Origin: Chionoecetes opilio
Taxonomy: Eukaryota > Arthropoda > Malacostraca > Decapoda > Majidae
Assembly (NCBI GenBank): GCA_016584305.1
Contig: JACEEZ010002651.1
Coordinates: 2,501 to 66,500, forward strand
Length of the DNA: 64,000 bases
Reading direction: 5' to 3'
The position numbers were made by a program, and so were the translations under genes. The notes under the pieces were generated by a model, which was not told where the DNA came from, did not search any database, and saw nothing but the letters and a program-made list of their open reading frames with translations. Shown here piece by piece: positions 34,362 through 45,160 of this stretch; within the stretch, counting starts at the first letter, position 1, and the number at the start of each line of letters is the position of its first letter.

Positions 34362-35502
34362 AAGGGACTGTCAGGACTGCAACAATTACCGCGGTATTAC
34401 ACTGCCAGGCAAGGTGCTTGCCCATCTGACACGGATCCGCAGTCATCTGCTGAAGCATTAGAGACCTCAGCAGTCTGAGTTCACGCCTGGTAAGTCAACA
34501 ACGGACCGTATCCTAGCGCTTCGTGTCCTGGTGGAGCGCCGACGTGAGTTTCGACAGGGGATGCTTGCAGCCTATGTTGATCTCATAAGGCGTTTCACGC
34601 AGTGCATCCTGAGTCACTATGGGATCTTCTGCGAATTCGCGGGATTCCTGCAAGGACTATTGGTTTGATGACTGATCTGTACTCTGGGACTGAGAGTGCT
34701 GTGAAGTGTGGGAGAGGTGTATCCAGCTTCTTTCCTGTTAATACAGGAGTGAGGCAAGGGTGCGTCCTTGCCCCATCACTTTTCAACACTTGTATGGACT
34801 GGGTATTGGGCAAAGTTGTAGATCAAAGTGATTGTGGAACATCCCTCGGCAACACCAAGATCACTGATCTTGTTTTTGCTGATGATACAGTATTCTTTGC
34901 TGAGTCGCTGGAGGTCTTGGTGATGGCTCTCGAGGCGCTACACGAGGAGGCAAAGTCTTTGGGACTTGAAGTCTCCTGGCTCAAGACCAAGGTGCAGGTG
35001 TTTGGAGGCTTACTAGATGAAACAATACAGTCTGTTCATGCTTGCTCTGAGGACATTGAGATCTTGAAAAGTTTTACATACCTTGGTAGCGCAGTCCATA
35101 ATGACGGCGGGTCACGTCAAGAAGTATTACGACGGATTGGCATAGCCCACGGTGTTATGGACTCGCTCAGCAGGAGTATTTAGCGTTGTCGGTACCTGTG
35201 CAGGAGAACAAAGATCCGGATCTTCAAGTCGCTTGTGATCCGTGTCTTACTCTATGGTTGTGAGACATGGACACTAAATAGCGACTTGAAGAGGCGAATC
35301 GATGCCTTTGGTAATAAGTGTTTCGGAAGAACCTTGGGGTATCGCTGGGATGATTACGTGTCAAATCAGCGATTGCACCGTGAGACTGAATTGAGGCCTA
35401 TTACCTGCATAGTCCGTCAGCGCCAACTTCAGCTATATGAGCATGTGGCACGCTACCCTGAAACCGAACCTTCTCATCGGGTTGTGTCTGTAAGAGACAA
35501 TC
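34362..35502 (+). mobile_element. RTE-like element, right half
   Basis: This continues the copy begun at 28839, starting with the second AAGGG and CAGGACTGCAACAATTACCG. The readable blocks are GLMTDLYSGTESAVKCG, NTGVRQGCVLAPSLFN, LVFADDTVFFAESLEVL (about 34870), SFTYLGSAVHNDGG, then after a stop at 35181 LLYGCETWTLNSDLKRR (about 35247). It is cut off near 35502 inside the C-terminal VVSVRDNP segment, so the normal 3' end and tail are lost. Several frame breaks are present. Confidence 0.8.
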
Positions 35503-35726
35503 CATACGTTTCAAACCAGCGATCTCACACACCCAAATCTTTCTCACCTTCTGATTTTTTAAGCGATATAGTGTACCTATTACCAGCATTTTTCCTATCA
35601 ACATTTATTACGCTACACTTGTCAATATTAAATTCCATCTACCACTTGAGTACCCACTCGTTAAACTCATCTAAGTCTCCCTGCAAACTGTTTACCTCAG
35701 ACTGTTATCTAATAATCCTACGTACA

Positions 35727-36125
35727 TAATCATGAAAGACAAATTGTGTACCATTACCTGGTCGGATTCGAACCCGAGCACAGGGTGTCTTACTCACCTC
35801 GCTATTCAGAGGTATAAAATGAAAGGATACGCACCCCTACATATCCTTCCTCCAGCCTCCCTCAGCTCGATAGGGGCAGGATGCGACTTTAATCTATCGC
35901 GGCCAGGACAGACAACAAATATAATCATTTAAGACAAATTGTGTACTAGTACCTGGTCGAGTTCGAACCCGAGCACGAGCCTTACTCACCTCGCTATTCA
36001 GAGGTATAAAAGGAAAGGTTACGCACCCCTACATATCCTTCCCCTAACCTCAACTCGATAAGCGCAGGATGCGACTTTTATACCTCCGAATAGCGAGGTG
36101 GATAAGACGCCCTGTGCTCGGGTTA
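35727..36125. repeat. Duplicated and inverted tRNA-derived SINE heads
   Basis: On the minus strand, 35755-35830 and 35945-36012 carry A-box-like TAGCGAGGTGAGTAAG and B-box GGTTCGAATCC-type sequence. A third copy of the head, in the opposite direction, lies at 36079-36125 (CGAATAGCGAGGTGGATAAG). The 195 bases starting at 35727 (AAGACAAATTGTGTAC) repeat in tandem at about 35930. The layout suggests a local duplication plus an inverted copy of a SINE. Confidence 0.6.
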
Positions 36126-37040
36126 ATTAGTATAGTCGAAATTTGGTTTCATTAGTACGGTGTTCTGTTTCATTTCGGCATTAGGCCTTCTCAGTCGTCA
36201 GTCCTTAGTAGCTTTCGTGAGCGAAGGTCACAAAGCTCGAGAGCTACGTGTTTGATTCATTGTAGCTACTGACTCCATAATCATGTTATCAAAGAAACGA
36301 ACAATTAAAGATGAACATAATAATAATAGCCCAGCGGATATGGAACAATTTTGAGTGGAATTGTGCACAATTTGCTACAAGCACCAAATTTTGCACAATG
36401 GTGCCTTTTGCTATCCTAAAAAGATATAGCTATGGAGACATTTGAATAAATGGATGTAAACTTGTTTTTTTGGGCACTTCTTCCAAAAGGCCATCAATAT
36501 TTTTTTACGTCTCATATCTCTGTTTCTAGGACAGGTAGAATAACAATCTTGGTGTCTAAACATACATTTTTGAGGTTAAAGAATCCATTGGAAACAAAAA
36601 AAACCCTATAAATTTCTTAGTTTTACAACAACAATAAAATAATAAAATCAGATTTTTTTTTATCAAAGTCCACAAATATGTGAGCAACTCTTGAATATCA
36701 TGCTAGAGCCAACTATTCATGCCACAATAACATAACTTAGAACATCTTATGCAAATATGAAAATATCCTTTGGTCACTTGGGTTATAAATATTGTGAGCT
36801 ATACACGTATATATATCATATACGTATATATATATATATATATATAGCAATTATGATGAGGGAACTTTTTAGTTCAGTGTTTTAACAGAAAGAAAGTTAT
36901 GTATGCATTACACGTATATCTAGGTAATTATAATGTTTGCAGTAGCATTTATACAATTTTAACGTATCTACGGCCCAGACATCCGATACACAAAAATCCA
37001 GTGACAATACACAGCTATTTGTATACAGTTTATTGAATTC

Positions 37041-37313
37041 TTAATAGTTGCTGAAATCAGTAATTGTCACATATATCACTACACATTTGCAAAGGGCAGT
37101 ACACTTCAAACCAGCATTGTAACATTTACAACGCCCTCTGCAACCTTTTGTGCAACCACATTTGAGCAACTCATGACAAGACTTTGATGCCTCCGGGAGG
37201 GTTGTCCACTTTGGTTCCCATTGCTTCTTGGCGTTTCTTGACCATCCCCAGTGACATGGATCTGGAAGCTCTGGTGAAGCTACACATGCTTCAACCGGGA
37301 GAAACGGGTTCAC
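37041..37313 (-). pseudogene. CXC-type C-terminal fragment of the FEN-like family
   Basis: The open frame reads NPFLPVEACVASPELPDPCH, then WGWSRNAKKQWEPKWTTLPE, and finally CGCTKGCRGRCKCYNAGLKC and LCKC. The closely spaced cysteines resemble the CXC (tesmin/TSO1-type) zinc-binding motif. I know this motif as the C-terminus of the same dispersed family whose nuclease-like core is at 37676-37936. A CR1-like 3' end inserted at about 37312-37522 separates it from the upstream part (KDIPPTQAALKEH on the minus strand at 37560-37600). Confidence 0.6.
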
Positions 37314-37522
37314 AAATAGGGTGGTGAATGATTGGAATGGACTCAGTCGTCAGGTGGTCAATGCGGAGTCTATTGGGGTCTTTAAAAGGAGTCTGGATAA
37401 ATTCGTGGATGGGGAAGAGAGGTGGATATAGGTAGAGTTAAGTCACAGGAATTATCTCGTGTAGGTCTCACGGCCTCTTGTAGCTTCCTTATTTTCTTAT
37501 GTTCTTATGTTCTTATGCCTGC
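37312..37522 (+). mobile_element. CR1-like element, 3' terminus with (TTCTTATG)n tail
   Basis: Coding RVVNDWNGLSRQVVNAESIG followed by FKRSLDKFVDGEERW gives the very C-terminus of a CR1-like protein. A short untranslated region follows, ending in repeated TTCTTATG units. It lies opposite to, and interrupts, the nuclease-family fragment. Confidence 0.75.
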
Positions 37523-37675
37523 CCCCAAATATGTCCTCCCTGATACACTGCTCTTTTAACGTGTTCCTTCAGAGCTGCTTGTGTTGGAGGAATATCTTTG
37601 TAAACAGCTATTGTCTGGCTCCATTCACCTCCATTTGATCATTTGTTCTGTCATACATAAGTATGACAAACGTTC

Positions 37676-37936
37676 TTATCTTGCCATGTAACGCTCTGCA
37701 ATGTCAGAGGGAGCACAGGAGAGAGCCAGGAAACTTGTTGTGACCTCATAAAATGTTTGCCAGGTTTGCCAAGCCTTTTTTTTTCCAATCCCACTAAAGG
37801 AGGACAATGTGTCACAGCCAGTTATGCTGTGGAACATAGGTAGGCTCCTGGATTTCACTGACCCAAGACATGCAGCCATACCAAAAGCTGTATACAAAGA
37901 TATTCCTCCAACACAAGCAGCTCTGAAGGAACACAT
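37676..37936 (-). pseudogene. FEN1/EXO1-like H2TH/HhH segment of the repeat-associated family
   Basis: The 86-residue frame contains MFHSITGCDTLSSFSGIGKK followed by KAWQTWQTFYEVTTSFLALS. The arrangement GCD..SS..GIG..KA is the signature of the helix-hairpin-helix and catalytic aspartate region of FEN1/EXO1/XPG nucleases. Its two neighbours agree with the order of the family: the acidic EEAD..DTD core (seen at 21.8-22.0 kb) precedes it, and a linker and CXC motif follow it. The start of this frame lies in rearranged sequence. It is a fragment and cannot be functional. Confidence 0.6.
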
Positions 37937-38209
37937 TAAAAGAGCAGTGTATCAGGGAGGACATATTAAACTGTATACAAATATCTGTGTATTGTCACTG
38001 TGGATTTTTGTGTATCAGATGTCTGGGCCGTAGAGACGGTAAAATTATATAAATGCTACTGCAAACATTCTAATTACCTAGATATACGTATAATGCATAC
38101 ATAACCCTCATTCTGTTAAAACACTGAACTAAAAAGTTTCTTCATCATAATTGCTATATATATATACGTATATGATATATATACTTGTATAGCTCACAAT
38201 ATGTATAAC

Positions 38210-38312
38210 CATAGACCACTGTATACCTGGACTGCACACGCGACAATGTTTTGAATTGCGGGGGTGCATAGAGGCCTGCGGGGCCCCCGACAAAGAGATA
38301 TAGTGGTCTATG
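38210..38312. mobile_element. CATAGACCAC TIR element (MITE)
   Basis: This is a 103-base element with ends CATAGACCACTGTAT and ATATAGTGGTCTATG. Its interior (TGGACTGCACACGCGACAAT, GTTTTGAATTGCGGGGGTGC) is shared with the left part of the 1.4-kb element at 56015. No clear 7-base duplication surrounds this copy: its left edge coincides with the end of the inverted duplication at 38209. Confidence 0.7.
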
Positions 38313-38562
38313 GACTATCATATAGACTAGTTTATCAGTATATATGATATACTGTAATCTTCGTAAATGTTTATTCTATAATATTATCAAATAAAAAACA
38401 ATAAAACACGCAAAAGAAATGCCATTACGAGACTATGAAGAAATATGCATGAACTTAATATTCACTTAACTCTTCGCCATTTAAAACTTTGCAAGTCAAC
38501 TTTTATCATGAAAGGTATCAATAGAAGCGCAATTATATTAGCTTTCCATTGCTATATTTCGT

Positions 38563-38730
38563 TATCTGATAAATTAATTAGAACCATGCATAAATTAGCG
38601 TTAAATAAATAAATAAAATCATCAATCGGGTAATTTTCCCGATTGATGATGTTATTTATTTACTTATATATTTCTTTTTCTGATAAATGAATTAGCACCA
38701 TGTATAAATTAGCGTTGACTAAATAAATAA
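38563..38730. repeat. Direct repeats around a perfect hairpin
   Basis: ATCATCAATCGGG and CCCGATTGATGAT (about 38620-38652) form a 13-base stem with a short AT loop. On either side, the sequences CATGCATAAATTAGCGTT and CATGTATAAATTAGCGTT, each followed by AAATAAATAA runs, are direct repeats about 105 bases apart. Confidence 0.6.
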
Positions 38731-39056
<326 letters not shown>

Positions 39057-39601
39057 GATAGCTCGCTCTCGCTTTTTTATAAAAGATAATCAGGCACTTT
39101 CTTATAGGGTAAGCATTATAATATCTTACACTTGACCTTGGGGTATGGACATACCATATTAATGCAGCCCGTGCAGTTTTGTAGCGTCTCAAACTTGGTC
39201 CACCAAAGCAAATGAGTTTGACATCTCTGATTTAGAATGTGTAAACTGCATGTTGTATTGCTCATTTGTGTTCGTGAAATACTCTTTTGTCTTTTGTCTT
39301 TTGTCATCCCACGTGTGTGAGAAAAGCTCTTATGAATGAAACAAAATCTTACAGCAATTGGAACTACATTATCAATATATTGATATCTATTTATATGCCT
39401 TTGTCTGTTTGAAAATAATCAGTCATTAATTAGTAGTGTCGGTGCTTTGGTACGCATCCCTATTCAACTCATGTAGTAATTACCTAAACATGTGAACATT
39501 TTTGTACGCAAAGAGGCTTTTGGAATTTATCTATTCATATTTGTGTGTTCATACTGTACTCATAACAGGAGTTGTGATTTATTTGTATAAAATGTTTTCC
39601 T

Positions 39602-39606
<5 letters not shown>

Positions 39607-39652
<46 letters not shown>
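39607..39652. repeat. (AT)n microsatellite upstream of dynein exon
   Basis: A 46-base AT dinucleotide tract ends 48 bases before the exon at 39701. Between 39054 and 39606 I see only AT-rich intron. Confidence 0.95.
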
Positions 39653-39654
<2 letters not shown>

Positions 39655-39700
39655 TGATTTTTATATGTATTTCCTGATTTCTTTATCCTCATTCACACAG

Positions 39701-39811
39701 GTAGTGGAGTTGCTGGGAAGCATTTTGGAACGGCCCATTATTCAGGCTGAATACACCAACTGCCTTCCACACCTAATACACCTCCTGAAGCAGGAAATTG
39801 AGACAACCAAG
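39701..39811 (+). CDS. Dynein heavy chain, tail-domain exon
   Basis: Exactly 37 codons lie between a CATTCACACAG acceptor and an AAG|GTAATT donor: VVELLGSILERPIIQAEYT, then NCLPHLIHLLKQEIETTK. The LL.RPII segment followed by a helix ending at a position equivalent to the ELF/SIF helix of the next exon is typical of the DHC_N1 tail. The exon is phase 0 at both ends and would be invisible to a search for long open frames. It sits 48 bases after an (AT)n tract. Confidence 0.88.
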
Positions 39812-41611
39812 GTAATTTGGATGTAAAATAAATGTCTCAACAAAAGTCTTTGCAGAGGGATGTGGCCCAACTCAGATTTTAGGTAAAAAAAAATGTATCG
39901 TAAAAAAAAGTGTTTATAGGTGAGAAATTCCAATTGTCCAAGATAGACATGATCCCAGGGTTTCTCTGGCTTTCAGTGAGTGAGAAATTTATTTAAGTCC
40001 CAGTGTTGAGGTGTCACGTGACCCTGATATTTGCAATTTCTTACAACTTTCTGGGCACAGTAAGGCACAAAGCAGGTCTATTATCTAAGGATAAACATCC
40101 AAGATAAATGCCTTAAATTATGGTGGCCACCAACTAAATAAATGTTTGATTGATCAGATGTATGTAAGCTCTCATTTTATGAGGAAGTGGATCGTCAAAC
40201 AAATTAGGGTGTCAGTATCCTGGTATTACCTTTCATGAGTATATGAGCTCTCGTATGGAGATTTTTCTCAACTTCCCACTTGATAATAGTTGTAGCATGA
40301 GAAATCAAAGCATCCTGGACTTTTCAAATTATGGTTTGTGGGTGTCATCATCATGCTACATCACACAACATAGGCTGGCATTGGTTAACTCTAATAATTC
40401 CTTTTCTTTCTTTATAGTTCTAATCTGTTAAGGCAGTTACCTAAATGATTATCTTCTGTGATAATAAAAAACTTGTTCGATACCATGATGTGGCCATAAA
40501 ATTGAAAAATGTTGTGAAGATCATTGGTGGTCAGGTGACATTTTGACATTGGGAGCAAATTGCACATAAACTTTCTCTAGGAAAGTCACACATGCACTGA
40601 GGCCATGTCTAACGCGGCCCATGAAAGCTTCTTACACAGATGAATTATCTATTGACACCTTAGTCTATTGGCTTTATCTGGCCACCCTTACTTGCATAGA
40701 CTGGTGCCCCTGCATGGGTTAACTCAACATTTACAAACCTCAAATATTTGTGAATTGCTAATGCAAGTGGTTTTGTAGAGTGAAATAAAATAAATAGTAT
40801 TTCATGTTTGAATTGCACAGCAACATTTGTGCAGTCTGGCAGGTGACTCATCTCCTTTTGCCAGTCGGGATCATTTTAAGATTGTTATATGACTTCTCTG
40901 GCAATATCTTGTCTCCTCCAGTGAGAAGTAATCATATAATGTAATGGCATTGAAAAGGAAACATAATTAAACTATATAAATGGAAAGATCAAAATTATAG
41001 AAAAGTCTAGAGCAAGGTAAAGCAATACATAAGACCTGCAAAGCATAATTAGAAATGCACATCAGCAAGCGACCATCTTTCTTTAAAAGTGATCAGTTAC
41101 AGAAACAAACGAGTCACTCCATTCTTGGCCCCAGTTGAATAACATCAAAGTGACCATTATTTACCAGCCAGCCTGCCACCAAAACAGTTCCGCATGAAGG
41201 CTTCCATCTATATCCCTTCTTTTAACTTTTCCCTCAACTTTGATTTGAAATTTTATTGAAGATCTACAACCTGCTCCACCCCCCACCCCCAAGTGCTGAT
41301 GATGCTCAGGGAATAACTTAAGGTGACTTTCTCCTTCCTTTACCTGCTGCTTTGATGGCATAGAACAAAAACATATCTGTGATGGCAGAGGAACAGTAAT
41401 CAAATACCGTACCATTATCACCATTTTTAACCTTGTTATTAGTTTTCATTCATATAAGCATTCATTAAACATCTGCCATATGTAAGAACAAAAAATAAGA
41501 TTTAAAGTCATGGCACTCTAATATCCATGTGAACCAATGGCAACTCGGAAGTAATTTTTTATATATTAGATGTCTAAGCCCTATAGCTAAGACCGTTAGG
41601 TTTTTTTCATA
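39812..41611. other. Intron 4 sequence, nothing recognised
   Basis: Moderately AT-rich unique-looking sequence without tRNA-like boxes, retroelement protein motifs or long simple repeats. Short frames (for example 40243-40431) are unsupported. Confidence 0.5.
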
Positions 41612-43827
41612 TTTTGAGGGCCCTGATGGTGAGTAGCTATAGGCATCTCCAGCAAACTGCAGCCGTCAGTTGTTGAGGTTACTCCAGTTGATAGCGTATA
41701 ATGCGGGTGAGGATGAAACACACCCTGGGTTTCATGTCTCTTGTTGCAGTGTACGCTCCTACCGAGGTGCGTAAAACTGAAGAGAAGGAGATGTTCTGCG
41801 CTAAACTCGACTCTGTATTAGACCAGTGTCCTCCTCGGGACACACTCATTGTCTTGGGCGACTTCAATGCTACTACTGACATTGTGAGAGATGGCTACGA
41901 GTTATGTGTTTGTCCCCATGGCTCCGGTGCCTGAAACATTAACAGTTCTCTGCTTCTGAATTTTGCAAGGTCCAGAAGGTTGAGAATTGCAGGTTCTTGA
42001 TATCAGATACCAGAGCTAAACCGCTGGACATGGTATATTAATGCCGGAGGGGTAGCTAAGGAGATCGACCACGTCCTTGTTAGTACTCGTTGGAGAATCC
42101 TCCAGAACTGCAGGCTTTACCGGAGTGCTGAGTTCTTTGGAACAGATCACAGACTTGTTGTTGCTACACTTAAGCTTCATGTCAAGTCCAGAAGAATCTC
42201 AAGAGGTAACTATACTGTGTTTCATCTTGAGAAGCTGAATTACCTGACATGTGCCCATGAGTATGCAGTGGCAGTCTCAAATCGGTTTGATATGCTCGGT
42301 GCCCTCGAGGACCCTGTGGAACTGTTGGATACCTTCAAACTGGACTCTCCAGGCTGCCAAGGAATGTATTGGGGAGCACCCGAGTTCAAGGACTGGTTTT
42401 GTCTCGGCGGAGACGCTGGAGAAAATCGAGGAGAGTCGCGCTGCCAGGCTGGCTGGGAACCAGGACCAGCACAGAGCTCTGTCACGCCAGACTACTAGAA
42501 CCCTCCTGGAGAGAGACAAGGAGAGGTATGTCAGGAGCCTCGCTGAGGATGTCGAGGGCCATTTGAACGCTAATGACCTCCGACCCGCCTACCGAGCCCT
42601 GAAGCAGCTCCGTTCCAAGTCTACATCTCGGGCGAGTGCTATTCGAGCAACAGATGGGCGCCTAGTGTCGGACATGGATGGGCAGATGGCTCGTTGGGCT
42701 GAGTACTTTGGGCAGTTGTTCATGGTGGACCCTCCAACTGAGCAGCTTCACACCATTGGGTTACAGGCAGTGGATACCGATCCTCCCATTGACGAAACTG
42801 CACCCTCTCTTGACAAAGTCAGAGAATCTGTAGCAAAGTTGAGGGTTGGAAAGGCAGCTGGTGTTTGTAATATCAGTGCGGAGCTCCTCAAAGCTGGGGG
42901 TGAGGCCATGATCCGCGGGTTGCATGCTGTCCTGACTGCCGTGTGGCAATCAGGTACCATTCCTCCTGACTGGAAAAGGGGGCTGGTCGTCCCTATCTGG
43001 AAAGGGAAAGGGGACCGTCAGGACTGCAACAACTACCGCGGTATTACACTGCTCAGCGTGCCAGGCAAGGTGCTTGCCCATCTATTGCTGACACGGATTC
43101 GCAGTCATCTGCTGAAGCATCAGAGACCTCATCAGTCTGGGTTCACGCAAAGGTAAGTCAACAACGGACCGTATCCTAGCGCTTGGTGTCCTGGTGGAAC
43201 GCCGACGTGAGTTTTGACAGGGGATGCTTGCAGCCTATGTTGATCTCAAGAAAGCGTTTGAGTCAGTGCATCGTGAGTAACTTTGGGATTTTCTGCGACT
43301 TCGCGGGATTCTTGCAAGGACTATTGGTTTGATGACTGCTCTGTCCGAGACACTCTGGGACTGAGAGAGCTGTGAAGTGTGGGGGAGGTGTATCCAGCTT
43401 CATTCCTGTTAATACAGGAGTGAGGCAAGGGTGTGTCCTTGCCCCATCACTTTTCAACAGATTGTAGAACAAAGTGAAAGTGGAGCATCGCTCGGCAACA
43501 CCAAGATCACTGATCTTGTTTTTGCCGATGATGCAGTAATCTTTGCTGAGTCGCTAGAGGTCCTGGTGATGGCTCTTGAAGCGCTGCACGAGGAGGCAAA
43601 GCCTTTGGGACTTGAGGTCTCCTGGCTTAAGACCAAGGTCCAGGTGTTTGGAGGCTTACTAGATGAAACATTAGAGTCTGTTCATGCGTGCGGAGAGGAC
43701 ATTGATATCTTGGAAAGTTTTACATACCTTGGTAGCGCAGTCCATAATGACGGCGGGTCGCGTCAAGAAGTCTTACGGCAGATTGGCATAGCCCACGGTG
43801 TTATGGACTCGCTCAGCAGGAGTATTT
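41612..43827 (+). mobile_element. RTE-like element, endonuclease plus RT, longest copy
   Basis: This is the only copy with the apurinic-like endonuclease domain: LGFMSLVAVYAPTEVRKTE (about 41728), LIVLGDFNATTDIVRDGYE (about 41848), EIDHVLVSTRW (about 42061) and FFGTDHRLVVATL (about 42135), which holds the catalytic Asp-His pair. The connector and pre-RT region are open at 42251-43156 (QMARWAEYFGQLFMVDPPTE, DWKRGLVVPIWKGKGDRQDC). The RT palm has LVFADDAVIFAESLEVL at about 43515. Stops and frameshifts (near 41933 and 43156-43460, with a small deletion at 43459) inactivate it. An 817-base insertion breaks it at 43828. Confidence 0.85.
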
Positions 43828-44644
43828 TGTTACCCTTTTCTGTGTTGTTATTACAGGTAACAGGGGTCAAACGAAGTAAGAATACTTACAAGTGTTGGTA
43901 ACACTGTAGGGGTTGATTGCCTCGGAAGTGTAGGTTGATGGGTAGGAATATCTTCAACGTGCTAGCCAGACACTTCAAATGGTAGTTTAATAAAAGTGGT
44001 CGAGCGGTTGTTTATAAGGCTTGTTAATAGTTAAGTACCAGAACAATAATTACAAGATATATATACATATCTGTACACTGAGATTTATACAATAATAATA
44101 TCACGCGGTTCGTTAAGTAACGGCCTTTGAAACTAATGTCTAATAGACAGGGCCTGAACAATTAATATCGTGACAAGGTACTCTCACACCCCTCAGGTGT
44201 GGAGAGCACACACAGACCCTCTGGAAGGTGTCGTGTATCGGAGCGCTAGGTAACGCGTCTCCTGCTGTTCTCTTCCCTCCCCGCTCCGTCTGCCGCATAT
44301 AAGGAAGGTTGGCCGGCACCTCAGGTTCCGGCGTCCATGTCTCTCAGGCTTGTTGTGCTCTTGTCAGCGTCATCATTCTTGGGCAGTGCGCTGATATGAT
44401 ACACACACAACTTATGTGTGCATTCTGGAGCCAGGGGCGAGGTGTTTACGTGTTGCTTCCCAAACACCAGGCTATCCATGTCATCATCATATGGGATGGT
44501 GCGGCTACTTAGTTCAGCACAATGTCATCAAAAGGTGGCAGTAACTCAGACCGACAGGCGCCGGTAGAGACACACAGACACTCAGACATCCTGCTTTAGT
44601 ATAGATTATATACATACATATACTATTTAACCAGTACGCTAATA
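43828..44644. mobile_element. Probable solo LTR inserted in the RTE copy
   Basis: The insertion begins TGTTACCC and ends GCTAATA, giving TGTTA...TAATA termini. It is bordered by ATTT at 43824-43827 and 44645-44648, a possible 4-base duplication. RTE sequence on both sides joins exactly as in uninterrupted copies (AGTATTT then GGCGTTGTCGG). A CATATAAGG box near 44297, followed about 30 bases on by a GC-rich start-like region, looks like an LTR promoter. No internal region or second LTR remains. Confidence 0.6.
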
Positions 44645-45160
44645 ATTTGGCGTTGTCGGTATCTGTGCAGGAGGACAAAGATCCGGATCTTCAAGTCGCT
44701 TGTGATCCCTGTCTTACTCTGTGATTGTGAGACATGGACACTAAATAGCGATGAAGAGACGAATCGATGCCTTTGGTAATAAATGTCTTCGCAAAATCAT
44801 GGGGTATCGCTGGGATGATTACGTGTCAAATCAGCGATTGCACCGTGAGACTGAATTGAGGCCTATTACTTGCATAGTCCGTCAGCGCCAACTTCAGCTA
44901 TATGGGCATGTGGCAAGCTACCCTGAAACCGATCCTTCTCATCGGGTTGTATCTGTAAGAGACAATCCAGCGTGGAGCAGGCCAAGAGGGCAACAACAAG
45001 GCTCGTGGCTGGGGCAAGTTGATGTTTCTTGCCGAGAGCTGCTTGGTATGGGAAAGGAGCCTGCATGAAGACTCGCGCGTGGTGACCCCGGGAGTGGCGT
45101 CGTAGGGTGGGCGAGGCGACGCGCCCACCGGCGTATGCCCTCAATGATTGATTGATTGAT
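44645..45160 (+). mobile_element. RTE-like element, C-terminal part and tail
   Basis: The copy interrupted at 43828 resumes with RRTKIRIFKSLVIPVLL and, after a small deletion near 44750, LKRRIDAFGNKCLRKIMGYR and ITCIVRQRQLQLYGHVASYP. It ends with RVGEATRPP and the tail TGATTGATTGATTGAT at 45145-45160. This defines the family's 3' end. Confidence 0.85.

Larger units (their letters stand above)
36786..38209. repeat. 1.4-kb inverted duplication containing nuclease-family fragments
   Basis: About 245 bases at 36786-37030 match the complement of 37965-38209 nearly base for base. Shared landmarks include ATCTAGGTAATTA and GTTTGCAGTAGCATTTATA. The pairing continues with 37528-37606 against 37890-37968, which encodes IPPTQAALKEHIKRAVYQGG on each strand. 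The right half lacks the CXC-coding segment and the CR1 piece found in the left half. Sequence left of it (36126-36785) is AT-rich with nothing recognised. Confidence 0.8.

Noticed and set aside
35755..35830. Functional tRNA gene on the minus strand
   Set aside because: Duplicated and inverted copies nearby and lack of a clean cloverleaf point to SINE heads.
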